64,000 nucleotides of DNA, from NCBI RefSeq assembly GCF_025370935.1, contig NC_133476.1, positions 12,407,411 to 12,471,410 on the forward strand, in the 5' to 3' direction. The DNA is from Choristoneura fumiferana (lineage: Eukaryota > Arthropoda > Insecta > Lepidoptera > Tortricidae). The number at the start of each line of letters is the position of its first letter. Position 1 is the first letter of the stretch. Positions 12,601 through 24,182 of this stretch are shown here, in pieces. The position numbers and the translations under genes are program-made. The notes below the pieces were generated by a model. It searched no databases and was not told the DNA's origin. It was given only the letters and a program-made list of their open reading frames with translations.

Positions 12601-15600
12601 TTCTTTGATATTAGGATCAAAGCCATTAACGTTCTCGTCTACCATTCGCAATGCTTTTTGAAAGGCCTCTTCAAAATTTCTCCCAATGGACATGACTTCT
12701 CCAACACTCTTCATGGAGCTTCCTATTTTAGTACTAACCCTTGTGAATTTAGCCAAATCCCATCGTGGTATCTTAACAACGCAGTAATCCAAACTTGGTT
12801 CAAAGCAGGCCGTAGTCACACCGGTTACTGAATTCTTTATTTCAGGAAGTGGTATACTAAGGGCTAATTTTGCCGCAACATATGCTAAGGGGTACCCGGT
12901 AGCTTTGCTAGCCAAAGCTGAACTTCTTGATAACCTTGCATTCACTTCTATGATGTAGAATTGTTCTGAACTAGGATTGAGGGCGTATTGTATATTACAC
13001 TCGCCAACGATTCCGAAATGCCTTATAACTTTCAAAGCAGTATTTCTTAACATGTAGTACTCTCGATTCGAAAGAGTTTGACTTGGTGCTACAACAATCG
13101 ATTCCCCAGTGTGAATTCCAAGAGGATCAACGTTTTCCATGTTACAAACAGTTATACAATTATCATAAGCATCTCTCACGACTTCGTATTCGACTTCCTT
13201 CCAACCTTTTAGTGATTTATCAATTATCAATTGGTCAGAATGTGAAAAAGCTTGATGAGCTAAGTTTCTCAGTTCTTCTTCATTATTTGCAAAACCAGAA
13301 CCTAGCCCCCCCAGAGAAAAAGCGGCTCGAGCCATGACTGGGTATCCGATTTGAAGAGCAGCGTTAACAGCTTCATCAACAGAAAACACTGCAGCACTTG
13401 GAGCTACTTTCTCACCAATAGCATGAATTTTTTCTGCAAATATTTTTCTATCCTCTGTATCAATTATAGATTGTATTGGTGTTCCTAAAACTTGAACATT
13501 GTATTTTTCAAAAACTTTGGATTTTTGCAATTCAACACCACAATTCAATGCAGTTTGACCTCCAAACGTAAGTAAAACCCCCGTCGGCCGTTCAGCTTTG
13601 ATCACTTGTTCTACGTATTCAGGGGTGATTGGGAGAAAATATACTTTATCTGCTAAACCTTTTGAGGTTTGAACGGTAGCAATATTTGGATTTATTAACA
13701 CAGTCTGAATTTTTTCTTCTTGCATTGCTTTTACTCCTTGCGATCCGGAGTAATCAAATTCTCCGGCCTGGCCGATAGACAAGCCCCCTGAACCAAGAAT
13801 AAGAACTTTTTTCGGTCTTTCAGTTACTGTGGGAGTAAACGTAAGTTTTTCTGTAATCCTCTTGTCAATAATGTATGTTTCATTTGTTTTGTAGGCTTTT
13901 ACAGCCTCGACAAAAATATCAAACAGACATTCTAAGTCGGTTGGGCCTGCTGTGTGTTCAGGATGAAATTGCACACTGAAGAATGGCTTTGACTCATGTA
14001 TAATACCTTCATTTGTTTTGTCATTTTCATTTGTAAAAAGGATTTTCCAGTCTTTCGGTAAAGTGGTGCCATCGACGGCAAATCCGTGGTTCTGTGATGT
14101 CATAAAGCATCTTCCCGTACCACTATGTGTGCAGGGCAAATTATGTCCTCGGTTTCCGTAACTGTAAAATATTGGAATGGTTACCTAAAGTAATTTTGTA
14201 ACATAATAGGCAAGTTAAAATACATCGTTAAGATTAGAATAAAATTAAAATTATAAATCTCATTCATATTAACTATTACCTCATTTTGAAAGTGTTACAT
14301 CCTACAGCAGTTGATAGTAACTGATGTCCAAGGCAAATGCCAAAAACTGGTTTTGTATTGGTCGAACTTATCACTCGGCGAATATTGTCCACAACTTGTT
14401 TACATATTTCTGGATCACCAGGACCATTGCTTATAAACAATCCGTCATAATTCTGGGGATCTATTTTATGATTCCATGGCACTACCGTTACTTTTGCATT
14501 TCTTTTGATCAAGCATCGTAATTGATTGTTTTTAAGCCCACAATCTATAGCCATGATCGATACATCGCCATTTGGATTGTAAACTTTTGCTTCCTGAAAA
14601 TGATTTGTTTTTCATTAACTGATGCAAGTGCCAATTTGCACACTAAGTAAGAAGTAGTAAATGCAGTACATTTCCAGCAAAACTTACATACTTAAAGCCG
14701 GCCAACTGTAAGTCGGACTAGCGCATCAAGGGTTCCGTTCAAATTTATGACTAAATTCCAAGTTCATAGGCCAGTGGCAGTAAAATTTTGTAAAAATCTT
14801 TGCTTTTCGAAGCCATATTTTGTACTTAAATAAAAAAAGCCAACTTTGGTGGCTTGTCATTTCTTTGTTCTACAATCTTTTTAAAACAAAAAATTATAAA
14901 TATTATATGTATTTACTTAACGAGCTTTACAAGGATACCCCACTTGATGGAATAGGTAAAATTTTTTTCGAGCCCCCTTAAAAACATTTAAAAATATTTT
15001 TGACAATGTAATAAATGCATAAACTGTGAAAAATTTAACACCTAATAAAATAATTGAACCTAACCTAACCGTTTGGCTGTAAAACTTGTGGGACAGACGG
15101 ACAGACGATACGTAAACGACAGCATCAATATGGCTTTGTTTGAACCCGTTCGATACAGAGCCCTAATAATGATACACACCTTAACAGACACTTCGGCAAC
15201 TAAGTTTCTAGTATTTGGATCAGATACAGGAGGCAGCGGACGAGATGGGAGGACTCCTTGAACTATACGGCCCAGGGTAACTCCGTCCCGTAAGCGACAG
15301 GTCAAGGCCCTGGTGTCCACGTCACAGAGGCCCGGCACTCCGTAAGCAGATAACCACGACCCCAGGGATTTTTTAGCACGCCAATGACTCGCATGTTTGC
15401 TTATTTCACCAACAATCAATCCTGCTGCCCATATACGACTTGATTCAAACCACCTATTAAGAAAGTAAAATGAGAAATAACAGAAGCAGTGAAGTAGTTA
15501 CAAGGTTCCAACGCTGTATATTTTGGAAGCATATATTCTCGTATATACATTCTGAATTGTAGAGAAAAAAAAATGGTGAGGTATTGATACTCGATATCCA

Positions 15601-18600
15601 GATAACTAAGTTCTGCATAAAGTATCTACCAACCAAGAAACTTAAACGTAAGCTTTTTCACTGGCTAAAATACCTACTTGATATAAATGTTGTAATATGT
15701 ATGTATATATATATATTTCTTAACATAGGCTACACAATTTAATTTGGAGATTTTTTTAATGAAGATTTTATTAACTATGCAAATATTTAATAGAGTAAAA
15801 TTACGAACAAATAAATAGAGTTTTTACCACAATTGAATTTTCTACCACAAAAGACTTAAGACTTGGGTCGATAATTTGCACTTCTTACTACACATATTTT
15901 ACTTCATAATGTCACAATGAAGATCGAAATTATCGAAAGAATTAAGTATGCTTGTAGTTAGTAGGTAACATAAAGTTCACCAAATTTAGAGATAGCAGTT
16001 GTAATTGAATTGTATCTACCTAAGTTTGATAGGATGCCGTTATCGTTTCTCGTACTTTTCTAACAAACTTTTTTAAATATTGTGGTTCACCACAAAGGAA
16101 GTGTTACTTATTCTATTTGTGCCAAAATAGGTTACCACTAGATAAAAATGACGTAAATGACGATTGTAGACGGGTCGTTATCAAATTTGGGCACAACACT
16201 TTAATATTTACTATTTATATGATGCTATCACTTCTATTACTTGAATATTAAGCATCTTTTTCGATTCCGATAGTCAATAATTATCTGTGGGATATGTGCC
16301 TATAGCCGACTGCAAATCATTCATCATTTCACTCTTAACCGCAGAAAATGATAGTGTAAACGGAAACACCTTTTTTGTAGGGTAGGAAAACCGAGTCGGG
16401 TTACTGAGGGCAGTGCTTACCGCGGAATGGCATGCTCATCGCGCTCAGCTTCGTCTGGCACTCCGTAATTGCCCACCAGGGGGTAAGTGAGCACCAGTAG
16501 CTGTGTGTGATACGATGGATCAGTCAGCGACTCTGGGTATCCGACCATCCCCGTCTGGAATACTAAATAAGGGATAATTTGTTAGTCTGAAATCGTTCTG
16601 TAGGTCCAATCACGCTCCGATTCAGCCTTTGGCTGCATTCAAATTCAAATTCAAATCATTTATTCAGTAAATAGGCCGCAATGGACACTTTTACACGTCA
16701 TTTTTTAAACTACCAGCGCTTTCCGAAAGACCATCATTGCCAAGAAAAATGGGCCGCATGAAATTTGGCAGTAAGTCATTTTTTCATAATAATATAATTA
16801 CAAATAAAATACTTAGAAACTACAGTATACAATTAAAGAAAAAAATACAAAAAATAATAATAATACAGGGATGTATGGGGTCCCTTAGTTACAAAACTAA
16901 ACACTAACTATTATACGTTCAGTAGAAGTGTAGAATGCTTCCACCGTCATAAATTTTAAAATAATAATAATAATAATTTAGTTCTGCAATATACATTTCA
17001 GGTCAAGTAACCATTAAGCTTTTGGATTCCGAAGGCAAGCTCACGTCTGCCGCCCCCAAAGTTAGCTCACACGCACTCATGTCATGCTCTGAAAGCAGAG
17101 CGGTACCAAGGGCATGGTATTGCTTCCGTTCCCATAAGCTCTATGGGATCGTTTTGGGAACTTCGATCTTCAGAGGTTTTGAACATGAAATTACCGTGAG
17201 ACTCACTCATAATAAATGATATTGTAACGGATAACTCGATCACGTCACGTCACGTTGAGTCGCGCGAGCAGAGCGGTGGCGCGTAGTGTGCGTGTTGCGG
17301 CAGCCGCCGAGTCGCGTGCTCCTGAGAAGAAGGGCTACGAAATAGCCCGAAACATGTCGAGGTAAACTCGGTTTAAGACGTGAGTCATCCGTTACAATAT
17401 CATTTAATATCTTCAGAGGTGTAAAAAGCCTCCAAGGTCAAAAATTAATTATATATTAAAATAAAGAAATGGAGATGTACATTACGAGGCTCACCAGGTC
17501 TTGAAAATGCACATTAGGTATTATGTGGAAGGCATGTAGATTATAGATTTCATTGTAATAATTTATTCAGTGGTATAAGTAACATGATCGGGTATCCCAC
17601 ACACGAAGCTTAGAATCAACATTTACCTACAGTACCTACCCGGTAAAGATTGCACATCGGTCTTTGAAAAGAGACTCGGCTAATTTCGGCTGCGTAGAGC
17701 ATTGTCACACACTAAGGTCTATTCATTCTTACGTGTCTTATCATGTAAACAAACGTGACGTCACAGGTGATAATAGACAATGACTAGTGATTGGAAAAGT
17801 CGATAAAATAAACATAAAAAGTGACCGATTATTTTGCTATTAACATAAATAAATCCGTAAGCAAGCCAAGTTGTCAGAAATATCACAAAAACCGGCCAAG
17901 AGCGTGTCGGACACGCCCAAAATAGGGTTCCGTAGCCATTACGAATCTTTCAAGTTTAGGTATATTTTATACCTTAGGCTGCTATTTACTCATAAACTAC
18001 TAATAATTCTCAAGCAAACTTAGCCGTTATAGTTTTTCTTGAAAGTTTGATATACTTACTACCATCCTGTTTTTTTTCAAATTTTTCCACCCACCGGTTT
18101 ACATTTTAGAGGGGGGGACGCTCGATTTTAATGAAAATTTGCACTTTAAAGTTGAATATTTCGCAAACAAATCACTGAATCGAAAAATTGTTTTAGCAAC
18201 CTCTTATACCTATCGAACGATATCCCACACTATAGGGTTGAATAAGAAAAATCACCCCCACTTTACGTCTATGGGAGGTAACCTAAAAAAATTGTTTTTG
18301 AATTTTTTATTGTACGATTTTTTGATTTGATGAATAGTAAGATATTGATGATTTGCGGTAATTGCATCATGACATCTTAACGTTAATAAAAACTGTTCGT
18401 TGTGCTCAGTTGTGGATTAAAAGGGTCACTAATTATAATTACTTAGGACGAAATGAACTATGATTTAAAGTTGAATATTTCGCAAATAAATCACTGAATT
18501 GAAAAATCGTTTTAGCACACTCGTTATGGTTTTAAAAGGTCTATCCAACGATAGCCCACACTACAAGGTTGGATGAGAAAAAAAATCACCCCCCACTTTT

Positions 18601-21600
18601 CGTCTATGGGAGGTACTAATTTTTTTTATTAAACCATTTTGTCGGTTTAACTTACATATGTATTCGTGAAAAATTACAGTTTTCTAGCATTGATAGTCCC
18701 TGAGTAAAGCCGCGGACGGACAGACAGACCGACAGACAGACATGGCGAAACTGTAAGGGTTCCGTTTTTGCCGTTTTGGCTACGGAACCCTAAAAAGTGT
18801 GACAGTGTCTTCGAGAAGTGTTTGTTTACATGATAAGACACGGAAGGATGATGATGATGAATGGTGCAATAGAGTACGGACGCATTTAGGTGAAAATATA
18901 TAATAAAGAGTTGTTAAAACCGCCCAAAACTTTAAATTGTACGATGGTATCTTCAGGAAAAAGAGGGAACTATAATATGCATCCTTTTTCTAGTACATAG
19001 TTTCAACTGCTCTCTATAGACATCCGAAATTTACATGTCATTAATTTGACGTAAACTAATTAAGTATATATAAAGGTGCAGTTTGGGTGCAGTATTTATT
19101 TGATATAAAACGTCACTAATAAATACGATGAATTGTCTTTTTCCGAAGACCGATGTGCAATCTTTATCGCAAGGTACTGAACCTACTAGGTACCACAAGT
19201 ATTGCCTAGGAAAGAGAGGAACTTAGGCTAAGGATAACGTCCCTGTTTAGTTTAAGAACAATAATTAACCACCTACAGTTTCATCATTATATTTTGAAAG
19301 AAAGAAAGAAAAATACATTTTTTGCCATAAAAAAAACACATACATATTAGTGAGGGGATTGGTGAGTGGGAGAGGGAGGGTATAGGTATTAGTGAGAAGG
19401 TGGTATTTGTGACCTGAGCTGTTATAAAATTTAAACAGGAGTACCCGAACCTGATACCTGCCTACCATAACAACATTCCTTTCTTCCAAACTTCTTTGCC
19501 TTTAAAATTCGTGCCTAATCTGGTCATACATTGCATGCGTTTTCGCACGAAGGATCGCGGGATTCCCGACATTTAAACAGTCGAGTAAAAAGGAAATAAA
19601 TAAATATCATGGGACACTTGACACCAATTGATAGTCAAAATACCACAAACGGGACTTATCACACTAACACACACACGAGTAATATTTACCTCGACGTTTC
19701 GGCAACATTACAGTGGCTTTGGTCACGAGTAGACTCACCCCGTCACGCCGTCACTCCGTTTGTGGTATTTTGACTATGAGTAAAAATCACGAAAGTTTAA
19801 AACGTTATATTATAAACCAATTGATAGCCCCAAACTAACCAAAGCATGTACTATGGGTAGGTACTAGGCAACGGATAAACATACAACTTATATAGATAAA
19901 TACATATTAAACATCCAAGACCCGAGAACAAACATTCGTATTATTCATATGAATATCTGCCCCGGCCGGCAATCGGGGATAAAATAATGAATGCGCAGTA
20001 CAATACTTAAGGTAGAATCTCAGTAATAAGTCTTAAGAAAAATATTAATATTGATAGTTCAATTACATATAATTCAATAACTAAGTATTTATATACAACT
20101 ATCCTAAACTAAAACGGAGGGAAGGGTTGCTAAAATGCACGGAAGAGATTTGTACGCTTCAAGAGGTACCTAATGAAAAATCAACAAACAGAGTAACGTC
20201 ACAATGAAAAGGAAATACACAACATCTGCATACTACCCATGCTAACATACGGACGTCAAACTTGAGCAAATGCCTATACAAAAACAAGACCAAAAACTGA
20301 TGACATGTCAAAGAGAGCATACTAGGATATTCAAAAATAGACAGAAAAAGGGCAAAAGATAGAAGACATATACTTAACGATGAACTAATGACAAAGCATG
20401 TTGCGAATCTAAAATGAAGGGTCCACGGAAAGGACGTGTCTAGTCACCTAAGCAACTTTTTGAGTTATAGCGGTTCATCACGAACAATTACTATGGTTAC
20501 CATTTATTTAAAATATAACAAAATAGATTTTATATTGTTTCAGATTATTTAATTCAGTGGTAAGTCATAGTACTTAGTGAGCACTACATTTTGAGATTAA
20601 AATCTTAATTTTTTAAAAAAGGTGACTAGGCATGTTCTTTCCGTGGGCCCTTCAAATTTGTTTTGTTCACGAAGCCTGTTGCAGATATTACGTTGTTAAG
20701 TACCTAAGTTTATCGTGGAATTTCAAATAAAATTGCTTAACGAAAACAATAGTTATTTGTGCAACAAGAGAGCAAAGTTGTTTTTTGTTGCGAGTGTTGA
20801 TTTTGAATCCCGAGTAAGCGAAGGATTCTATAATTGAATCACGAGCGTTAGCGAGTGATTCTAGGTTAGAATCCTGAGATCAGCAAGGGATTGAAATACA
20901 CGAGATGCAAAAAAACTTTGGTCTCGTGTGACACATACAATTTTTCACCTCAGCAGCGAGAACATAATTTAAATGTAACATAAGAATAAAACCACATATA
21001 CCTACCTGTTTACAAAACAAACACATTTTTTTAAATAGAATCCGATTACTATCAAATGTAATAATTACATTTAAAACCATAAAAAGAGTCCAGTAGCTAC
21101 AATACAAATCGCATACTCATAACATGCAATCTTAACTTCTTGTACTAATGTCACACTTATTTTTTAATACTGCAAAAAGCCTCATCTCGGGGTAATTGAT
21201 AAGGTTGAACAATTAAACCTTTAAATATGATTTTTATTAAGATTGCTATTACATAAACATAAATAGATTTGTTAAAAAAACATTCAATTTAACAAATAAT
21301 AATTATACTGTAGAGGCAGTATACGGAATTCTTTTATAAAAAAAAACAAGAGAAGCGGCTTTCGTGCAACGAGGTTGCATACTTTATTAAAAGATCGGGA
21401 AAATTTACATTTTGGAAATATTCCGATATATTTTTAATACCAAAAATTTAATTTATGTTTGTAATCGACAAATTTGATCCTATCTCTTGCTTTTTTCGAG
21501 TTGAAGTGAAATGACAGATCAAAGTAAAGTTCAAATATTTGGAATTCAGTGAGTAGACCCAACACTGTACTCAGCATTTAAAAAAAATAATTAAAAAGTT

Positions 21601-22388
21601 ACTTTGTCTCACGGAGTGAGCAAAATGCGATTTTGCTCACTGATTTCTCATAGCAAAACCTGCCTGTTTGAGGTGCTGAGGTGAAAAAACTCTTAAGTGG
21701 CGGTGGATAGGACATACGCACAGAAAAAACAAAAATAAAAGGACAAAACCCGCAACAGTATCGACTCCTAGATTCCAAAGAAAAAGGAAATGCGAAAAAA
21801 ATTACATTCCGACAAAAAAAATTAGGAGGTCCATTGTGGCAGTGAACAGCTACAAATTAGAAAAGAGTGGACAAAGCTGGACTTGAAGAGGCCTTTGTGC
21901 TACAAAGACACGCCGAGACTCTATAAAGGATATTTATATAAAATTGCACCGGTATTTTTGAAAGTATTTAACTTGTTGACTATAAAAGGCCAAATAATAA
22001 TAAAAAATCTTAAGTAAAAAATACAAAAAAATAAAAATATATATTAACGATTCTTTGAATATTTAGCTAAGCTGATTCTTTGTCCGAGGAAGCTGCAATC
22101 TTTCTTCGAAATTCTCATTATACTTATACGAGTACCAGTAATGAGTTGTCACAATTAAAAGTTTGATTGATTAGCATGTTGAATTGTTGAAGCTTCAATG
22201 TTTTTTTTATGGAATGGCACAGGGATTTGCTCAGTTTATTTATGTTGGTATTTTAGTTACATCCTCTTACCAACTTCTCCCTCTGCGGGCAGCTGCGCTC
22301 CGAAGCTCCTGCCCTGGAAGACGGATCCATCTGTGAGCACCAGGCTGCACACAGGACCCACTTCGCAAGTTAGCTCTTCGTACGGCAT
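6634..22388 (-). CDS. CAD: CAD trifunctional pyrimidine enzyme (rudimentary), complete, 10 coding exons
   Basis: Multifunctional cytosolic enzyme for the first three steps of de novo UMP synthesis: carbamoyl phosphate, carbamoyl aspartate, dihydroorotate. Exons in transcript order, all on the minus strand: 22388-22271, 16562-16421, 15453-15180, 14593-14280, 14161-11020, 10337-10233, 9893-9645, 9199-7439, 7339-6956, 6840-6634 (stop TGA 6636-6634). Every junction has GT/AG and the phases join. The total is 6696 nt, 2231 aa, against 2225 in human CAD. Domains: GATase about 1-375 (nucleophile Cys265 in FGICLGH; HPEH later); two ATP-grasp CPSase halves about 395-1320 (GSGGLSIGQAGEFDYSGS, GSGVYRIGSSVEFDW); allosteric domain about 1320-1460; dihydroorotase about 1460-1800 (HVH zinc ligands His1481/His1483, candidate carbamylated Lys in KMYLNETF); linker; ATCase about 1920-2231 (STRTS at 1976, HPTQALLD, HPLPR). 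The PKA-type site RRVSS (Ser1416) matches human Ser1406. The ATG lies 2 nt inside its exon, so an upstream noncoding exon is expected. Exon 5 alone (3142 nt) encodes nearly all of the synthetase. The residue across the exon 4/5 junction reads Ser where mammals have Arg. Confidence 0.97.
9387..9575. mobile_element. hAT-like MITE in CAD intron, copy 1
   Basis: Starts CAGCGTTTCCACCAATAATG, a hAT-type terminus. It carries internal inverted blocks 'aaccaatagaaacgcttc' and 'gaagcgtttctattggtta'. The right end is degenerate ('cgcacatctctagtg'). A related copy in opposite orientation is at 60848-60994. Confidence 0.6.
10016..10121. mobile_element. 106-bp TA-flanked MITE (Tc1/mariner-like), copy 1
   Basis: Ends are CAGTCAAGGGCAAAGATAT on both strands, flanked by TA at 10014-10015 and 10122-10123. 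The inner part repeats 'gtatacac' in mirrored order. It is a shorter version of the 132-bp copy at 43060-43191. It lies in the CAD intron between exons 6 and 7. Confidence 0.75.
10792..10920. mobile_element. 129-bp palindromic element with ACTAGCGAT ends
   Basis: Left end ACTAGCGATGCGCCCCGGCT and right end (complement) ACTAGCGATCCGCCCCGGCT extend to 30-bp arms ending 'cacgggta'. The 'actagc..cccgcggc' end type also occurs at 23802. It lies in CAD intron 5, about 100 bp from the exon 5 donor. Confidence 0.65.
14690..15135 (+). repeat. Lepidopteran-type 'aagggttccg' dispersed repeat in CAD intron 3
   Basis: Contains 'ggccaactgtaagtcggact', 'gcgcatcaagggttccg' and, at the far end, 'gacagacggacagacgat'. 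This is the same layout as the repeat starting at 30797. It fills most of the intron and stops about 45 bp before exon 3. Confidence 0.6.
16640..16985 (-). repeat. LINE-tail-like repeat starting ttcaaattcaaat
   Basis: The block 'attcaaattcaaattcaaat' is followed by 'catttattcagtaaatagg' and ends with (AAT)n at about 16963-16977. This reads as the reverse of a non-LTR element 3' tail. It lies just inside CAD intron 1, about 80 bp from exon 2. Confidence 0.5.
17214..17405. mobile_element. 192-bp MITE with AAATGATATTGTAACGGAT ends
   Basis: Both termini read AAATGATATTGTAACGGAT (left) or its complement (right), with one mismatch in the next five bases. The interior is GC-rich and includes 'gggctacgaaatagcccgaa'. 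A 12-bp direct repeat 'atcttcagaggt' flanks the area at about 17167 and 17409. Confidence 0.65.
17888..18795 (-). repeat. Family A dispersed repeat (0.9 kb), copy 1
   Basis: In minus orientation this runs from the 'tagggttccg' end with a (CTGT)n run through 'ctagaaagctgtaatttt', 'cctcccatagacg', a C-rich run, 'gatggtagtaagtatatcaa' and 'gcctaaggtataaaatatac' to 'gggcgtgtccgacacgctct' and 'ggccggttttt'. Copies in plus orientation lie at 37867, 49891 and 61230, with a split copy at 27100. It is noncoding and abundant in lepidopteran genomes as far as I know; the transposon class is uncertain. Confidence 0.8.
19631..19777. mobile_element. 147-bp MITE with ATAGTCAAAATACCACAAAC ends
   Basis: Both ends read ATAGTCAAAATACCACAAAC (22-bp perfect inverted repeat). 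The interior has 'cgacgtttcggcaacattac'. It lies in CAD intron 1. Confidence 0.7.
20170..20460 (+). pseudogene. LINE reverse-transcriptase C-terminal remnant 1
   Basis: Fragments translate as ILPMLTYGRQT and, after stops and shifts, DELMTKHVANLK. These match the spacing of the thumb and C-terminal region of insect LINE ORF2. Many stops are present. It lies in CAD intron 1. Confidence 0.55.
20748..21689 (+). repeat. About 1-kb duplicated repeat (family E), copy 1
   Basis: Collinear with 27389-28410 from 'aatagttatttgtgcaacaa' to 'gtgctgaggtgaaaaa', with small indels. Contains internal short repeats ('gattctaggttagaatcctg', 'cgagcgttagcgagtgattc'). It is noncoding. Sharp shared ends suggest a mobile unit rather than a segmental duplication. 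Confidence 0.8.
21692..21930 (+). pseudogene. LINE C-terminal remnant 2
   Basis: Starts with LKWRWIGHTHRKNKNKR and runs to a QSWT segment. This is the K-L-K-W-R-W-x-G-H motif of LINE ORF2 tails, in frame with stops later. It abuts the right end of the family E repeat. Confidence 0.6.
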
Positions 22389-22390
22389 AT

Positions 22391-23627
22391 CTGTAAACGC
22401 GCTGTATGTAAGCGTCATTTTTGCTAGTAAAACAACACATAGACTAATTAGACAGCACTTAATAATTTTTGCAATACAATCTTATAAAAAACTGCTTTTA
22501 TTTAACTAAGTTTATCCAGTAACGACGTAGGCCTAAAATATGTATTTTTAATCAATCAAAAGATTTTACATATTTTTCGGTTTTTTGTTATTTTTTTGGT
22601 ACTTATTTACTAGTCAATTTTTTTTTTCAAGAAAAATGATTTTTTCTCGTTACAATCTATCCAGATTAAATGCATATTTTTAAATAAATATTATTATTAT
22701 TGAGCACGCTTGTAACTATTTGGTTGTAAGCATTTTTGTATTTATATTGTTTTTATTACAAAATAAAAATAAAAACATGATCAACTAAGAACGCTAAACT
22801 TTGTATAAGTACAAAAGTTCATCAAAATCGCCAGAACAGCTACTGAGAAATCAATTTTATTACAAGTAATGCTAATTTAAAGTATAGGATAGTCACAAAA
22901 ATTAACAACATCATAACAGGGAATTTTGCGACCCGTTGTTACTAAGGATCTTATTCCTCGCGGTGTCCACAACCACACCACATGTGCGAAAACTTAAGCA
23001 GAAAGTACCTAGAGCGATGATTTAAAATGACACAGGCACTACTTTGTTCATAAAGTATGTAAATAAAATAAAGTAACTTACTTAATTTATAGGTTTGTTT
23101 TGTCCACCACGTGTTTAATTGCGTAGCCGGTAGGAAACGGACCGGCGCTGTCGAGTGCTCCACAACGACAGGCCGGGCTGAGATGCTCCTGCTGTCGCGT
23201 AGCGTTATCACAGTTTACCAACCAGTTCAATCTTCTCACTCGCTCCTGATCAAGAGCGTATTTTCTCTCACTCTTACACATGCGTGATAGGCCTGAATGG
23301 TGCCAATGTTAACTCGGAAGTTAGGTGCGCACGTAAGGTTAAGTGCGAAGTTAACTGTGAAAGTGAATTGTGAGCAATGTCGTATAGTAGAGTTCTGCAG
23401 GGCTACTACGTAACTCGAAACTGGAAGTTCGTATGGTACCGTCCTTCTCGCTGAGTTTCGTAGTAGCCCTGCTGCGTGTTCGTTCATTACATTAAACGAA
23501 TCGCTGCCGATTAGTACAATCGTGAAAATGCTATTCTGTCTTTTAGTTGTTTTAGCACACTACTAGGTACTTACTACATACTCGTATGGTTTGTTCCTGT
23601 TCTTGTCAAATATAAGTTTAGTTTTTT
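22391..23627. other. CAD upstream region
   Basis: Between the first CAD coding exon and the next recognisable repeat. Mostly AT-rich DNA to about 23080, then about 400 bp of more balanced composition (23080-23490) that could hold the CAD promoter and first exon. No TATA box or other site could be assigned. Confidence 0.4.
23082..23300 (-). other. Candidate CAD 5' noncoding exon (speculative)
   Basis: The first CAD coding exon begins with a splice acceptor (tttacag) only 2 nt before its ATG, so an upstream exon must exist. On the minus strand, a stretch with less AT than its surroundings ends at 23082 next to a consensus donor gtaagt. This is 690 bp upstream of the coding exon. The 5' boundary is arbitrary. 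Nothing in the sequence proves transcription. Confidence 0.2.
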
Positions 23628-23639
23628 TACCGGACTGCC

Positions 23640-24055
23640 CGATGAAGTGTTATGTTTTTCTAGCGTATGATGTATGTATTCTATGTCTATGTCTTTGCAT
23701 CTATATGTAGCCTATCTGGCTAGATGATTTTCAACATAATACCTATTATACCCGATGTACCATTAGATTCGTCAAAATAGTCGGAAATATTTCAAGACTA
23801 GCTTTTGCCCGCGGCTCCGCCCGTGTGGAATTCGGTTATCACGTCGATCCGTCGATCCTTTTCGACGTGAAAGACGGACAAACATACAAACATATAAACA
23901 CACAGACATACAAACACACACACTTTCGCATTTATAATATTAATATGGATTGCGTCCGTGAAAAAAATATGGAAGGGATATTGTTTTTTATTGTAACAAT
24001 ATGGGTATCAAATGAAAGATAATATTCCAAAGATATCTATGTTGTAACACTTTTA
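23640..24055 (+). repeat. Dispersed repeat, copy 2 (first copy at 624-1010), interrupted
   Basis: Same block order as 624-1010, but split at about 23802 by a separate segment (23802-23948) that begins 'gactagcttttgcccgcggc' and ends 'tttataatattaatatgga'. Downstream the shared blocks resume with 'tattgtaacaatatgggta'. Confidence 0.55.
23802..23948 (+). mobile_element. Short 'actagcttttgcccgcggc' element nested in another repeat
   Basis: Starts at the common end 'gactagcttttgcccgcggc', has an 'acaaacatacaaacatataa' stretch, and ends 'tttataatattaatatgga'. It has no counterpart in the sister copy at 624-1010, so it reads as a later insertion. Confidence 0.5.
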
Positions 24056-24182
24056 AGCCTATATTTTCACAGGGACATTAAAAAACTAAGGAATTGAAAA
24101 AACAGACGACTGCCTTGAAAAAAATCTTTAAATAAATACTAAAAACGATAGTAATTCTTCCTTAATAATAATAATAAGTTAA

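Noticed and set aside
7406..16562. Separate genes for dihydroorotase, ATCase and the synthetase
   Set aside because: The long ORFs are exons of one gene: domain order, splice sites, phases and total length match CAD.
17022..17219. 65-residue ORF in CAD intron 1 as a nested gene
   Set aside because: No family resemblance, no upstream signals, and it runs into a MITE end.
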